Assembly: GCA_963704035.1 (NCBI GenBank)
Contig: CAVPGR010000002.1
Span: forward strand, 744,001-808,000
Direction: 5' to 3'
Source: JAOSJL01 sp963704035
GTDB taxonomy: Bacteria > Actinomycetota > Acidimicrobiia > IMCC26256 > JAOSJL01
Length of the DNA stretch: 64,000 bases
This document shows, in pieces, positions 8,715 to 17,522 of this stretch. Positions within the stretch are counted from its first letter, which is position 1; each line of letters opens with the position of its first letter. The notes under the pieces were generated by a model. The model had not been told where the DNA came from and made no database searches. It saw nothing but the letters and a program-made list of their open reading frames with translations. The position numbers and the translations under genes were made by a program.

Positions 8715-9137
8715 TCAAAGCTCCGGAATGGTCGTCGACGCACGAAGTTCCTGGAAGACGTCGCCGAGACCGGTGAGTAGTTCCCGACGCTCGCGGAGGA
8801 CTCCGACCTGTCCGCTCATCTTGAGGTGACCGGATGCCGCAGCGTCCTGCGCGTTCCAGTCACCGCGGTGGAGGCGTACCGCAGTCGCGAAGTCGGTCTC
8901 GACGGTCAGATCTGCCGTGCCGACCGGACGGGACTCCACGTGCACGCCTCCGGTGTCGATTCGAAGGCGGTAGTGCACCGGCCCGCGAGGTGCGTCGGGC
9001 ACCAGGTGGTCGACCGTGACCTGAGCGGCCTCCTCCCCGTGTTCCGATTCCGCGGGGCTGGCGGCGCGCGCCCGGGTACGCCGATTCGAACCACTCTCGA
9101 GCGCCGCGAGCCAGTCGGGGGAGAGGAACTCGACCAC
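8715..9137 (-). CDS. SCP2 sterol-binding-domain-like protein
   Basis: 140 residues. It begins VEFLSPDWLAALES, followed by a disordered charged linker, then a domain ending TDFATAVRLHRGDWNAQDA and HLKMSGQVGVLRERRELL, the pattern of the SCP-2/sterol-carrier fold (a lipid-binding pocket whose last strand and helix follow a G.....GD motif). It probably binds a hydrophobic ligand. Ten bases separate it from the following minus-strand hypothetical gene, suggesting co-transcription. Start: GTG or ATG at 9137; no clear Shine-Dalgarno decides it. Confidence 0.7.
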   Translation of the reverse strand: MVEFLSPDWLAALESGSNRRTRARAASPAESEHGEEAAQVTVDHLVPDAPRGPVHYRLRIDTGGVHVESRPVGTADLTVETDFATAVRLHRGDWNAQDAAASGHLKMSGQVGVLRERRELLTGLGDVFQELRASTTIPEL

Positions 9138-9271
9138 GGTCCGCAGAGTACCGGTGTCGTGGTTGTCCCTCGGTGTGCGCCCGCCGAATCCCGGCCGACT
9201 GTGCTCTCCGGAACGTGGGGATCCGACCCCGCGAAGGGCCTTGCGTGCGGCGGCTTGCGTACAGTGGACGG

Positions 9272-10336
9272 ATGGAGGCAGCGCCCGATCGTGTTCCGGC
9301 GCAGCTCCGCGAGATCGGCGAGCGTGCCGAGCGACGCATCATCGCGTTGCTCGACTCGGAGCTTCAGCGGTGGGCGGCGGTGGACCCCGTGCTGGAGGAA
9401 CCCTTCCGCGAGCTGCTACGGCTCGTGGAAGCCGGTGGAAAGCGCCTGCGGCCCGCCTTCTGCCACTGGGGCCATGTCGCCGGCGGGGGCGATCCGACCT
9501 CGTCGCGCGCGCTCGACGCGGGAGCAGCGGTGGAACTTCTCCACATGATGGCTCTGATCCACGACGACGTCATGGACGGCTCCTCGTTGCGACGGGGTCA
9601 GGCGACCGCACACCGACTCCTCTCCGATCGCCACGCCACGTCGGGTTGGTCCGGAGAGGCGCGCCGCTACGGAGAGGGTGGCGCCGTGCTCATCGGCGAC
9701 TTCGCCTTCGTCTACTCGGATCAGCTTCTCGACGGTGCCTCGGCCCAGACCCGTGCCATCTTCGACGAACTTCGCCTGGAGTTGTGCGTCGGGCAGTACC
9801 TGGACCTGGCCGGAACCGCGATGCGCACCCGCGATCCCGAAGCCGCGTTGCGTATCGCCGTGTTCAAGTCAGGCAAGTACACGGTCGAGAGGCCGCTGCA
9901 CCTGGGGGCTGCACTCGCCGGAGCGCTCGACGAACTACGCGAACCACTCAGCCGCATCGGGTTGCCGCTCGGCCAGGCTTTCCAGATGCGCGACGACATC
10001 CTCGGCGTATTCGGAGACCCTTCACTCACGGGTAAGCCGGTCGGTGACGATCTGCGTGAAGGAAAGCCGACATCGATGCTGGCGTTCGCCGCGCGCGCCG
10101 CTTCGCCGACTGAACGGGCCCTTCTCGACCGCCTGGGTGGCGACGACCTGTCACAGTCCGACATCGAGAGTCTCCAAGGTGTGATCGAGGAGTCCGGCGC
10201 CCGGGCGATGGCCGAGTCCGCGATCGAAGATCTGGTCTCGGAGGCACTCGAGGCTCTCGCCGCGGCGCCGATCACCGAGGAAGCGCGCATCGGCCTCAAG
10301 GAACTGGCCGGGTTCGTGGCCTGGCGCGACCGGTGA
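9272..10336 (+). CDS. Polyprenyl diphosphate synthase (trans-isoprenyl type)
   Basis: 354 residues from ATG 9272. It extends allylic diphosphates with isopentenyl diphosphate. The first aspartate-rich motif is HDDVMD, the second MRDDILG, with GGKRLRP and KSGKYT/GKPVGDDLREGKPT, all family marks. The second motif reads DDILG rather than DDxxD, which also occurs in actinobacterial geranylgeranyl/farnesyl synthases. Chain length cannot be read safely. Neighbours are an ABC exporter and ctaB, whose substrate is farnesyl diphosphate, so supply of farnesyl for heme O is a possible but unproven link. Confidence 0.9.
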   Translation: MEAAPDRVPAQLREIGERAERRIIALLDSELQRWAAVDPVLEEPFRELLRLVEAGGKRLRPAFCHWGHVAGGGDPTSSRALDAGAAVELLHMMALIHDDVMDGSSLRRGQATAHRLLSDRHATSGWSGEARRYGEGGAVLIGDFAFVYSDQLLDGASAQTRAIFDELRLELCVGQYLDLAGTAMRTRDPEAALRIAVFKSGKYTVERPLHLGAALAGALDELREPLSRIGLPLGQAFQMRDDILGVFGDPSLTGKPVGDDLREGKPTSMLAFAARAASPTERALLDRLGGDDLSQSDIESLQGVIEESGARAMAESAIEDLVSEALEALAAAPITEEARIGLKELAGFVAWRDR

Positions 10337-10348
10337 GCCGTACCGAAC

Positions 10349-11344
10349 TTGCACGCGGGGCACTGTTCCGCACAGGGCGATTCCGCACAGGGCGAGTCCG
10401 CGGCCGACGACGACCGGGCCGTCGCCATCTCGGTGTCGGGTCTGTCGAAGAATTATGGGAATCACGCGGCGGTGCGGGACCTCAGCTTCACCGTGCGGCG
10501 TGGTGAGGTCTTCGGTCTTCTCGGGCCGAACGGCGCGGGCAAGACGACAACCGTCGAGATCCTGGAGGGGTACCGCGCACCCGATGCCGGAATCGTGCGT
10601 GTGCTCGGTGTCGACCCGACACTCGACGGTCCGGAGCTTCGCAGCCGGATCGGTGTGATGTTGCAGGAGGGTGGGCTGTACCCGGGGCTTCGGCCGCTCG
10701 AGATGCTCGAGCTCTTCGCCGCCTACTACCCCGATCCCGACGATCCGAAGCGCCTGCTGGAACTCGTCGGTCTCGGCGCGCGGAACACCACGACGGCACG
10801 ACGCCTGTCAGGTGGTGAGGCGCAGAGGCTCTCCCTGGCGTTGGCGTTGGTAGGGCGTCCCGAGTTGCTGTTTCTCGACGAGCCGACGGCCGGCATGGAT
10901 CCGCACGCCCGCGCCGCCACATGGGACCTGATTCGGGATTTGCGCGAGGTGGGAGCAACGGTCGTGCTCACGACCCACGGTATGGACGAGGCCGAACAGC
11001 TTTGTGATCGACTCGCAATCGTGGACCACGGTGATCTGGTGGCGCTGGGATCCCCCGAAGACCTCACCGAGTCTGCACGTGCGCACGAGATCAGCTTCTC
11101 GGCACGCCCCGGTCTCGACACGGCGTATCTGGCCCGACGGCTCGGACTGCCGAGTGACGGTGTGACCTCCGGTCCCGGCGGTTCCTACATCTGTTGGACC
11201 GAGGCAACTCCCGAAACCATCGCCGACCTGACGGCCTGGCTGCGTGACGAAGGCGTGACGCTCGGCGAGTTGCGGGCGGGACGCCGGTCGCTCGAAGAGG
11301 TGTTCCTGCGCCTCACGCAGGGCGGGCAGGGGGAGAAGTCATGA
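10349..11344 (+). CDS. ABC transporter ATP-binding protein
   Basis: 331 residues if started at TTG 10349. Walker A GPNGAGKTTT, LSGGEAQRLSLALAL signature, LLFLDEPTAGMD Walker B and switch His in LTTHGMDEAE. The N-terminal 25 residues are Ser/Ala/Gln-rich and encoded partly by a 15-base direct duplication (around 10374-10403), so the real start could be further in, near AVAISVSGLSKNYG. It partners the ABC-2 permease that overlaps its stop by 4 bases. It belongs to the multidrug/heme-exporter-like class; substrate unknown. It follows the prenyl synthase by 12 bases, so both may share a transcript. Confidence 0.9.
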   Translation: MHAGHCSAQGDSAQGESAADDDRAVAISVSGLSKNYGNHAAVRDLSFTVRRGEVFGLLGPNGAGKTTTVEILEGYRAPDAGIVRVLGVDPTLDGPELRSRIGVMLQEGGLYPGLRPLEMLELFAAYYPDPDDPKRLLELVGLGARNTTTARRLSGGEAQRLSLALALVGRPELLFLDEPTAGMDPHARAATWDLIRDLREVGATVVLTTHGMDEAEQLCDRLAIVDHGDLVALGSPEDLTESARAHEISFSARPGLDTAYLARRLGLPSDGVTSGPGGSYICWTEATPETIADLTAWLRDEGVTLGELRAGRRSLEEVFLRLTQGGQGEKS

Positions 11345-12072
11345 CTCGGACGGCCGTGCTCGCGCAGACGCGCACGGAACTGGCTCTGGCGATGCGCCGG
11401 GGCGAGAGCCTTCTCGTCACGATCGCGATACCTCTCGGCATTCTGATCTTCTTCGCGCGCGTCGACTCACTCTCGGGCAGCGTGTCCGAGCCTGTCGAGT
11501 TCCTCGTTCCGGGCGTTCTCTCACTCGCGGTCATGGCCACCGCCATGGTCAGCCTCGGTATCAACACCGGATACGAACGTCACTACGGCGTCCTGAAGCG
11601 CCTGGGAGTCACGCCGCTCTCCCGCACCGGACTCCTGAGCGCGAAGACGCTCCAGGTTCTCGTCATCGAGTTCGTCCAGTCGCTTCTGCTGGTCCTGACC
11701 GGTTGGGCACTGGGGTGGCAACTCACCCCCCGCATCATTCCCGCCCTCGTGGTTCTCCTGGTCGGAACCGTCGCGTTCGCCGGCATCGGGCTACTACTGG
11801 CCGGGACACTTCGCGCCGAGGTCAATCTCGCGGTCTCCAACGGACTGTTCCTCGTGCTGCTCTTTCTCGGGGGAATGGCGTATCCGCTCGACCGACTCCC
11901 CGGTGCACTCGAAACGGTCGCCCACGTGCTCCCGAGTGCCGCTCTGGCCGAGACCGTGCGCGGTGTGCTGGATCCGGCGGTGGCGTTCCCCTACGCCGAC
12001 GCGGTTGTTCTCCTGATGTGGGCCGTGGCCGCACCTGCGATGGCCGTGCGGTGGTTCCGCTGGGAGGAGTGA
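11341..12072 (+). CDS. ABC-2 type permease
   Basis: 243 residues with six hydrophobic segments. The cytoplasmic ERHYGVLKRLGVTPLSR stretch is the coupling region typical of ABC-2 exporters, and MAYPLDRLPGALETVAHVLPSAAL is the conserved C-terminal periplasmic segment. It starts ATG in an ATGA overlap with the ATPase. It ends 6 bases before the convergent ctaB stop. The pairing of an ABC exporter with a heme O/A synthase gene occurs twice in this window (also at 2-3.8 kb). Confidence 0.88.
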   Translation: MTRTAVLAQTRTELALAMRRGESLLVTIAIPLGILIFFARVDSLSGSVSEPVEFLVPGVLSLAVMATAMVSLGINTGYERHYGVLKRLGVTPLSRTGLLSAKTLQVLVIEFVQSLLLVLTGWALGWQLTPRIIPALVVLLVGTVAFAGIGLLLAGTLRAEVNLAVSNGLFLVLLFLGGMAYPLDRLPGALETVAHVLPSAALAETVRGVLDPAVAFPYADAVVLLMWAVAAPAMAVRWFRWEE

Positions 12073-12077
12073 CGAGC

Positions 12078-13019
12078 TCAGCGCACGAACGTGTCGAGTG
12101 CCACCGCAGCGAAGAGGAGCGCCAGATAGGTGTTCGAGAACGTGAAGAGGCGGATCGCCGACGCCGGAGTCGGGTCACGTCGGAGCCGGACGGCCTGGAT
12201 CACGAACGCGATCCCGAGAAACACGGCCGAGCCGACGTAGATCGGACCAACCGGCGTGGTCAGCCCGAGCGTGAGGCTCACGACCACCACGACGACGGAG
12301 TAGATCAGGATGTCGCGGGTCGCCACGTCGATGCCCTTCACGACGGGCAGCATCGGGATGCCGGCCGCGGCGTAGTCCTCCTTGTACCGGAGCGCCAGGG
12401 CCCAGAAGTGCGGCGGCGTCCAGAAGAAGACCACCGCGAAGAGAATCCACGCCGGTGCCGCCAACGACCCGGTGACCGCGGCCCAGCCCACAAGAGCGGG
12501 TACCGCGCCGGCGGCGCCGCCGATGACGATGTTCTGCGGGCTTCGTGGTTTGAGCCAGATCGTGTACACGAAGACGTAGAAGAGCGTGGCGCTGACGGCC
12601 AACGAGGCCGACAGCAGGTTCGTCGTCGCCCAGAGCCACGCGAAGGCGAGAGTCTCGAGGACCAGCCCGAAGACGAGTGCACGGGTGGGCTCCACGGTGC
12701 CCGAGGGAAGCGGCCGGCCGTGCGTGCGCCGCATGAGAGTGTCGCGGTCGCGCTCCAGGTAGCAGTTGATCGTGTTGGCGCCGCCGGCGGCCATGGCGCC
12801 ACCGAGGAGAACAGCCGTCATCAGGCCTACGGAGGGAAGACCGCCCTCGGCCAGGATCATGGCGGGAAGCGTCGTGACGAGCAGCAACTCGATCACGCGC
12901 GGCTTCGTGAGCAGGAAGTAGTTCCGCAGGCTCCGGGCAGTCGAGGCCGTGCCGGGGGCACCCAGCATGCTGTCGGCTGTGTCCGTCACGCTGGATCCGT
13001 CACCTGTCTCGTGCTCCAC
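12078..13019 (-). CDS. ctaB: Heme O synthase (protoheme IX farnesyltransferase)
   Basis: 313 residues with about nine membrane segments. It adds a farnesyl group to heme B, giving heme O, the substrate of CtaA. UbiA-family motifs: NTINCYLERDRDTLMRRTHGRP (NxxxDxxxD-type prenyl diphosphate site, here N..ERDRD), YTIWLKPRSPQNIVIGGAAGA, and the second acidic region near RYKEDY following FFWTPPHFWALAL, all standard for CtaB/COX10. Divergent from the Cpn10-like gene with 78 bases between. Confidence 0.94.
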   Translation of the reverse strand: MEHETGDGSSVTDTADSMLGAPGTASTARSLRNYFLLTKPRVIELLLVTTLPAMILAEGGLPSVGLMTAVLLGGAMAAGGANTINCYLERDRDTLMRRTHGRPLPSGTVEPTRALVFGLVLETLAFAWLWATTNLLSASLAVSATLFYVFVYTIWLKPRSPQNIVIGGAAGAVPALVGWAAVTGSLAAPAWILFAVVFFWTPPHFWALALRYKEDYAAAGIPMLPVVKGIDVATRDILIYSVVVVVVSLTLGLTTPVGPIYVGSAVFLGIAFVIQAVRLRRDPTPASAIRLFTFSNTYLALLFAAVALDTFVR

Positions 13020-13097
13020 GTCGTCGTGGGGGCGAATCTACCGTAGGAAAGCCCGGCGTCACGAAGCCCTGATGGCGCCCGAACTCCGGTACGCTCG

Positions 13098-13439
13098 ATG
13101 GCGATGACCCCGTCTCCCGACGACGATGTCAAGCAGTCGGTGCGCATGACGGCCGATCGGCTTCTCGTCGCCCCGACGGCGGAGTCCGGCGACCGTAAGA
13201 GCCGTGCCGGAATCCTGATCCCGGCGACGGCGGATCGCAGCCGGCGCCTCGACTGGGCGGAAGTCGTGGCCGTCGGACCCACGGTGCGTAACGTCGAGCC
13301 GGGCGATCAGGTCCTGTTCGCTCCCGACAGCGGTTTCGAAGTGGAGATCCGCGACGAGGAGTATCTGATTCTTCGCGAACGAGACGTTCACGCGCTCGCG
13401 TCGGAGCGCAACGAGGGTCAGACCGGCCTCTACCTGTGA
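13098..13439 (+). CDS. GroES/Cpn10-like protein
   Basis: 113 residues. The fold of the 10-kDa chaperonin is recognisable: DRLLVAPTAESGDRKSRAGILIP (the start of the barrel and mobile loop), VVAVGP and PGDQVLFAP.SGFEVEIRDEEYLILRERD, the usual end of GroES. It is not accompanied by groEL and has an extended N terminus, so it is more likely a divergent Cpn10 paralogue than the housekeeping co-chaperonin. It overlaps the SDR start by 4 bases (GTGA), so the two are translationally coupled. Confidence 0.75.
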   Translation: MAMTPSPDDDVKQSVRMTADRLLVAPTAESGDRKSRAGILIPATADRSRRLDWAEVVAVGPTVRNVEPGDQVLFAPDSGFEVEIRDEEYLILRERDVHALASERNEGQTGLYL

Positions 13440-14219
13440 GTCCCGCCTCCGACCTTCCCACCACCCTCACCGGGCGGGTGGCCCTCGTCACCGGCGCGAC
13501 CCGGGGAATCGGCCGCGCCATCGCCGAGGTGCTCGCCGGAGCCGGCGCCGATGTCGCGGTCGTGGCGCGCAAGGCCGATGAGCTCGAGGAGACCCGCCTC
13601 GCTCTCGAGTCCACCGGTGTACGCGCCACCACGATCGAAGGGTCCGTCGGAGACCCCGACGTGTGTGCCCGGGCTGTGGAGACATGCGTGGACCACTTCG
13701 GCGGTCTCGACATCCTCGTCAACAATGCGGGAACGAATCCGCACTTCGGCCCCATGATGGAGGCCGATGCCGGTGTTGTCGCCAAGATCCTCGACGTCAA
13801 CGTCCGGGCGCCGCTCCTCCTCACGCAGGAGGCCTGGCGTGCGCAGATGCAGACGCACGGAGGCGTCGTCGTGAACGTCGCCTCCGTCGGCGGTCTCCAA
13901 CCCAGCCCGTTCATCGGGATGTACAACGTCTCCAAGGCCGCCCTGATCCACATGACGCGTCAGATCGCGCTGGAGCTCGGGCCCGGTGTGCGCGTCAACG
14001 CGTTGGCTCCCGGGTTGATCAAGACGCGAATGTCACGCGCTCTCTACGAGAGCGACGAAGAGGGCCTCGCCGCGGTACACCCTCTCCGTCGACTCGGCCT
14101 TCCCGAAGACATCGCCCACGCCGCGCTCGTTCCTGGCGTCCGACGCATCGTCGTGGTTGACAGGTGAGGTGCTCACCGTCGACGGCGGTATGTCCCTCGG
14201 CACGATTCCCTGGGGCTGA
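13436..14219 (+). CDS. SDR family oxidoreductase (frameshifted near 14129)
   Basis: Restored length 260 residues. TGATRGIGRAIAE, NNAGTNP, catalytic VASVGG..PSPFIGMYNVSKAA with Tyr-x3-Lys, and the C-terminal TGEVLTVDGGMSLGTIPWG, which is read only after a shift of one base near 14129 (ALF-LASDASS becomes readable when one base of GTTC is removed). The closest family pattern is the FabG/dehydrogenase-reductase SDR4 group. The break removes only the last 30 residues. One extra base is the economical explanation, shared with many genes here. Confidence 0.85.
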
Positions 14220-14236
14220 GTTGTCTCGCTGAGACG

Positions 14237-15016
14237 TCAGCGCCGGGTCCTTCGCCGACCCGAGATCATCACAGGGACCGCCGAAGGGTGGGTGGCGGGC
14301 GCCGAGCGGGCATTCTCGAAGCGGGCGTCGAGGTACGCGGCGATGGCGTCGTAGAGGTCATCGCCCAGCATCGCCCGGAGCTCGGTCTCCATCGACCGGT
14401 AGACAGGTCGTGTGCCGACGAACGCCTCGGGTTCCTCGGTGCACCACCATGCGAGATCGTCTCCGCCTTCGCCCCATCCGTCACGTCCGAACTCGGTGAG
14501 CGTCGAGACCTCCGAGTCGTCGTCTTCCTCGATGCGGTGGTCGATCCTCAGCGGCAACTGCCAGCAGACGTCGGGCTTCAGCTTGCTGAAGTGCACCGTC
14601 GGGTTGTTCAGGGAATGGAGGTGGAGAGCACACCCTGGCCCTGCGGCGAACTCGGGACGGTTGAGGAAGATACAGGCGTCTTCCACCTTCCGTGTCCGCC
14701 ACGACGTGGGGCCGACCGTGGCAAAGATCCCGCGCTTTTCGCCTGCGTCCTTGAACTGCCACTCGTCGTCGGTCAGACGCTTCGCCGCACGCACGACACG
14801 GTCGCGGTCCTTGGCGTCTTCGAAGTGTGCGCCGTAGGAGCAGCAGCCCTGCACCATCTCAGGTGTGGGCTCGTCCCGCACCCCCTGGCAGCCGCACCCG
14901 AAGATGCACTCCCAGGACGACGCCAGAAAGGTCACGTCGACCTCCCAACGGTGGTTGGAATCGATCGGGTCGGAGAAGACGACCCATTCGCGTTCGGGCT
15001 TCAGCTGCTCGGCCAT
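14237..15016 (-). CDS. Cysteine-rich YkgJ/UPF0153-like protein
   Basis: 259 residues from the ATG at 15016; the upstream in-frame extension to 15160 is low-complexity Pro/Ser and overlaps glcD on the other strand. Cysteines occur in a recognisable order: ECIFGCGCQG, GCCSYGAHF, DACIFLNRPEFAAGPGCALH, DVCWQLPLR. This is the pattern of the YkgJ/UPF0153 family, thought to bind Zn or an Fe-S cluster. The function is unknown. Divergent from glcD with about 42 bases between starts. Confidence 0.75.
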   Translation of the reverse strand: MAEQLKPEREWVVFSDPIDSNHRWEVDVTFLASSWECIFGCGCQGVRDEPTPEMVQGCCSYGAHFEDAKDRDRVVRAAKRLTDDEWQFKDAGEKRGIFATVGPTSWRTRKVEDACIFLNRPEFAAGPGCALHLHSLNNPTVHFSKLKPDVCWQLPLRIDHRIEEDDDSEVSTLTEFGRDGWGEGGDDLAWWCTEEPEAFVGTRPVYRSMETELRAMLGDDLYDAIAAYLDARFENARSAPATHPSAVPVMISGRRRTRR

Positions 15017-15057
15017 GGCGGGCGATGCTACCGGGGAGCGGGCCGTATCCTGGCCCG

Positions 15058-16486
15058 GTGGTGGCTGATCCTTCGACGGTGGAGCTGGTCGACGATCTGG
15101 AGCGCACGCTCGGCGCGGGGCGTGCGCGCTGCGAACCCCTGGAGCTGAGTCTCTACGCACGCGATGCCGGTGTGTCGGAGGGAAGAGCGGCGGCTGTGTG
15201 CTTCCCGACCACCGGCCAACAGCTGGTCGACGCTGTCCGGGTGGCCCACCGCCACGAACGATCCTTTGTGGCTCGGGGTGCGGGTACCGGACTCGCGGGG
15301 GGAGCGACGCCGATAGGCGACCCGTTGGTCATCGTCACCACCCGCCTGAACCGCGTTCTCGGGGTCGACGCCGACGCACGGGTCGCGTGGGTCGAGCCGG
15401 GTGTGCTCAATCTGGACCTCTCCCGTGCGGTTCAGCACCTCGGGCTTCACTACGCGCCCGACCCGTCGTCACAGCAGGCCTGCACGATCGGGGGCAACGT
15501 CGCCACGAACGCGGGCGGCCCGCACTGCCTGGCCTACGGGGTCACGGGGACCCATGTCCTGGCGGTGGAGGCGGTGCTGCCCGACGGGAGCGTCGAGACG
15601 CTCGGCGGTCTGGCTCCCGACACGCCCGGCTACGACCTGCGGGGATGTTTCGTCGGCAGCGAGGGGACGATGGGCGTGGCGACCCGGATCGCCGTGTGCC
15701 TCACTCCTGATCCTCCGGATCTGCGCACGATCCTCCTCGATTTCGGATCGGTCGAGGACGCGGCGGCAACCGTGAGCGGCGTGATCGCGCGCGGCGTCGT
15801 TCCGGCGGCCCTGGAGATGATGGACGCCGCGATCACCCGAGCGGTCGAGGACTTCGTCGGCGCCGGATATCCGCCGGGACGCGGCGGCGGTCCTGCTGGT
15901 CGAGGTCGACGGTCTGAGCGCCGGCGTGGCGGAGGAAGCCGAGATCGTCGGCGAGGTCGCACGGAGCCAGGGCGTGCGCACGGTGCGGATCGCCGCTGAC
16001 GATGCCGAGCGGGCTCTGCTGTGGAAGGGTCGAAAGTCGGCGTTCGGGGCGGTGGCCCGAATCGCTCCCGACTACTACCTCCACGACGCCGTCGTCCCGC
16101 GCACCCGACTGGTCGATGTTCTCAACCGCGTTTACGAGATCTCCGATGAGTACGACCTCACGATGCTGAACGTCTTCCACGCCGGAGACGGGAACCTCCA
16201 CCCGCTCATCTCTTTCGACCGACGGACGCCAGGAGTGTGGGAGAGGGTCCGGGAGGCGGGCGACGCGATCCTCACGACCTGTGTCGAAGCGGGCGGCGTG
16301 CTGTCGGGTGAGCACGGCGTCGGGCTCGAAAAGCGCGATCTCATGCACCTCGTGTTCACTCCGGACGACCTCGACGCCCAGGCACGGGTCCGCGACGCAT
16401 TCGACCCGCTCGGCAGAGCCAACCCGGGCAAGGTGTTGCCGGCCGGGAGCCGCTGCGGCGAGTTCAGCGCGCCACTCCGGGCGTGA
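15058..16486 (+). CDS. glcD: Glycolate oxidase subunit GlcD (FAD-linked; frameshifted near 15871-15877)
   Basis: Restored length 475 residues. It oxidises glycolate to glyoxylate with FAD. Visible marks: FAD-binding PCMH segment ARGAGTGLAGGA, GGNVATNAGGPHC, PGYDLRGCFVGSEGTMGV, and the C-terminal HAGDGNLHP and SGEHGVGLEKR. The start is GTG 15058 or 15061. One extra base near 15871 (CCGCCGGGA) changes frame; the second half reads without a break to 16486. It is first in glcDEF. A D-lactate dehydrogenase of the same family is the main alternative, but the adjacent glcE and glcF favour glycolate. Confidence 0.88.
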
Positions 16487-16520
16487 CGAATGCGGACAGC
16501 CGGGAGCCGACCCGGATCCG

Positions 16521-17522
16521 GTGGTCCGAGGCGTTGTGAGAGAGCTCAGCGCAGTGATCGGTCGTTCCGACCGGGTGGTGCCGGTGGGCGGCCGCACCCA
16601 GTGGGAGGTGGGAGGCATCCCGACCGGGGGTGTCGAGATCCGTGCTCCCGCCGGCGTCCTCACGTACGAACCGGCGGATCTCACGGCGACCGTGTCGGCG
16701 GGCACGACGGTCGCCGAGCTCCGTGCCGTGCTCGCGGAAGAGGGACAGTCTTGCTCCCTCGACCCTCGTGACGACGCGGCGACCGTCGGGGGTGTCCTGG
16801 CCACGGGCCTCTCCGGTCACCGACGGCTGCGGTTCGGGCCGGTGCGCGACACCCTCCTCGGCGCGCGCTTTCTCCGAGCGGACGGCTCCGAGGTGCGCGC
16901 CGGCGGGCCGACGGTCAAGAACGTCACCGGGTACGACCTGTGCCGTCTGCTGGTCGGTTGCACTCGGGACCCTCGGGGCGATCACGGAGGTCACTCTCCG
17001 GTGCGCGCCGTGCCCACCGACGTCGGTGTGGGGGACCACGGACGAGGAGCCCGAAGCCGTGGTGCGCCGTCTCTTCGCGCCGTCGTGCGTTCTGTCGGAC
17101 GGTACGACCACGACCGTTCTCCTCGAGGGTTCCGAGGCCGACGTGTCGTCACAGCTCGACGTGGCGGGGCTTCGGGAGACGCAGGAGCGGCCCACGTTTC
17201 CCGAGGGACCGCACCGTGGGAGGATCTCCGTTCCGCCCGGTTCCGTGGGTGGCGTGCGCAGGGCACTGGTGCGCACGGCCGACGTCCGCTTCCTGGCGGA
17301 GACCGGTGTCGGGACCGTCCATGTCGCCGCATCGACATCCGGAGGACCTCGTCGAGGCGCGCGAGTATCGCCGAGGAGTCCGGAGGCTGGATGCTGCGGG
17401 AACAGGGCGGAGGCGACATCGATCCCTTCGGTGTCGCACTTCCCGCTCAGACGGTGATGCGGCGGATCCGCGACGCCTTCGATCCGACGAGGAAGTTCTC
17501 TCCGGGAAGGCTGTCCCTGTGA
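16521..17522 (+). CDS. glcE: Glycolate oxidase subunit GlcE (frameshifted three times)
   Basis: Restored length 332 residues. GlcE is the second FAD-binding subunit of glycolate oxidase. Visible: VPVGGRTQWEVGG, TVSAGTTVAELRAVL, ATVGGVLATGLSG, GPTVKNVTGYDLCRLLVG, LGTLGAITEVTLR and the C-terminal RRIRDAFDPTRKFSPGR. One extra base at each of three places, about 16958-16963, 17333-17336 and 17362-17368, moves the frame; the segments join with conserved residues on both sides. The start GTG at 16521 is the best guess; GTG 16536 is possible. The stop overlaps the glcF start by 4 bases. Confidence 0.83.
   Translation: MVRGVVRELSAVIGRSDRVVPVGGRTQWEVGGIPTGGVEIRAPAGVLTYEPADLTATVSAGTTVAELRAVLAEEGQSCSLDPRDDAATVGGVLATGLSGHRRLRFGPVRDTLLGARFLRADGSEVRAGGPTVKNVTGYDLCRLLVGCTRDPRGDHGGHSPVRAVPTDVGVGDHGRGARSRGAPSLRAVVRSVGRYDHDRSPRGFRGRRVVTARRGGASGDAGAAHVSRGTAPWEDLRSARFRGWRAQGTGAHGRRPLPGGDRCRDRPCRRIDIRRTSSRRASIAEESGGWMLREQGGGDIDPFGVALPAQTVMRRIRDAFDPTRKFSPGRLSL

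Noticed and set aside
11703..13046. 447-residue plus-strand open frame across the permease and ctaB
   Set aside because: Highly charged shadow frame; ctaB and the permease explain the region.
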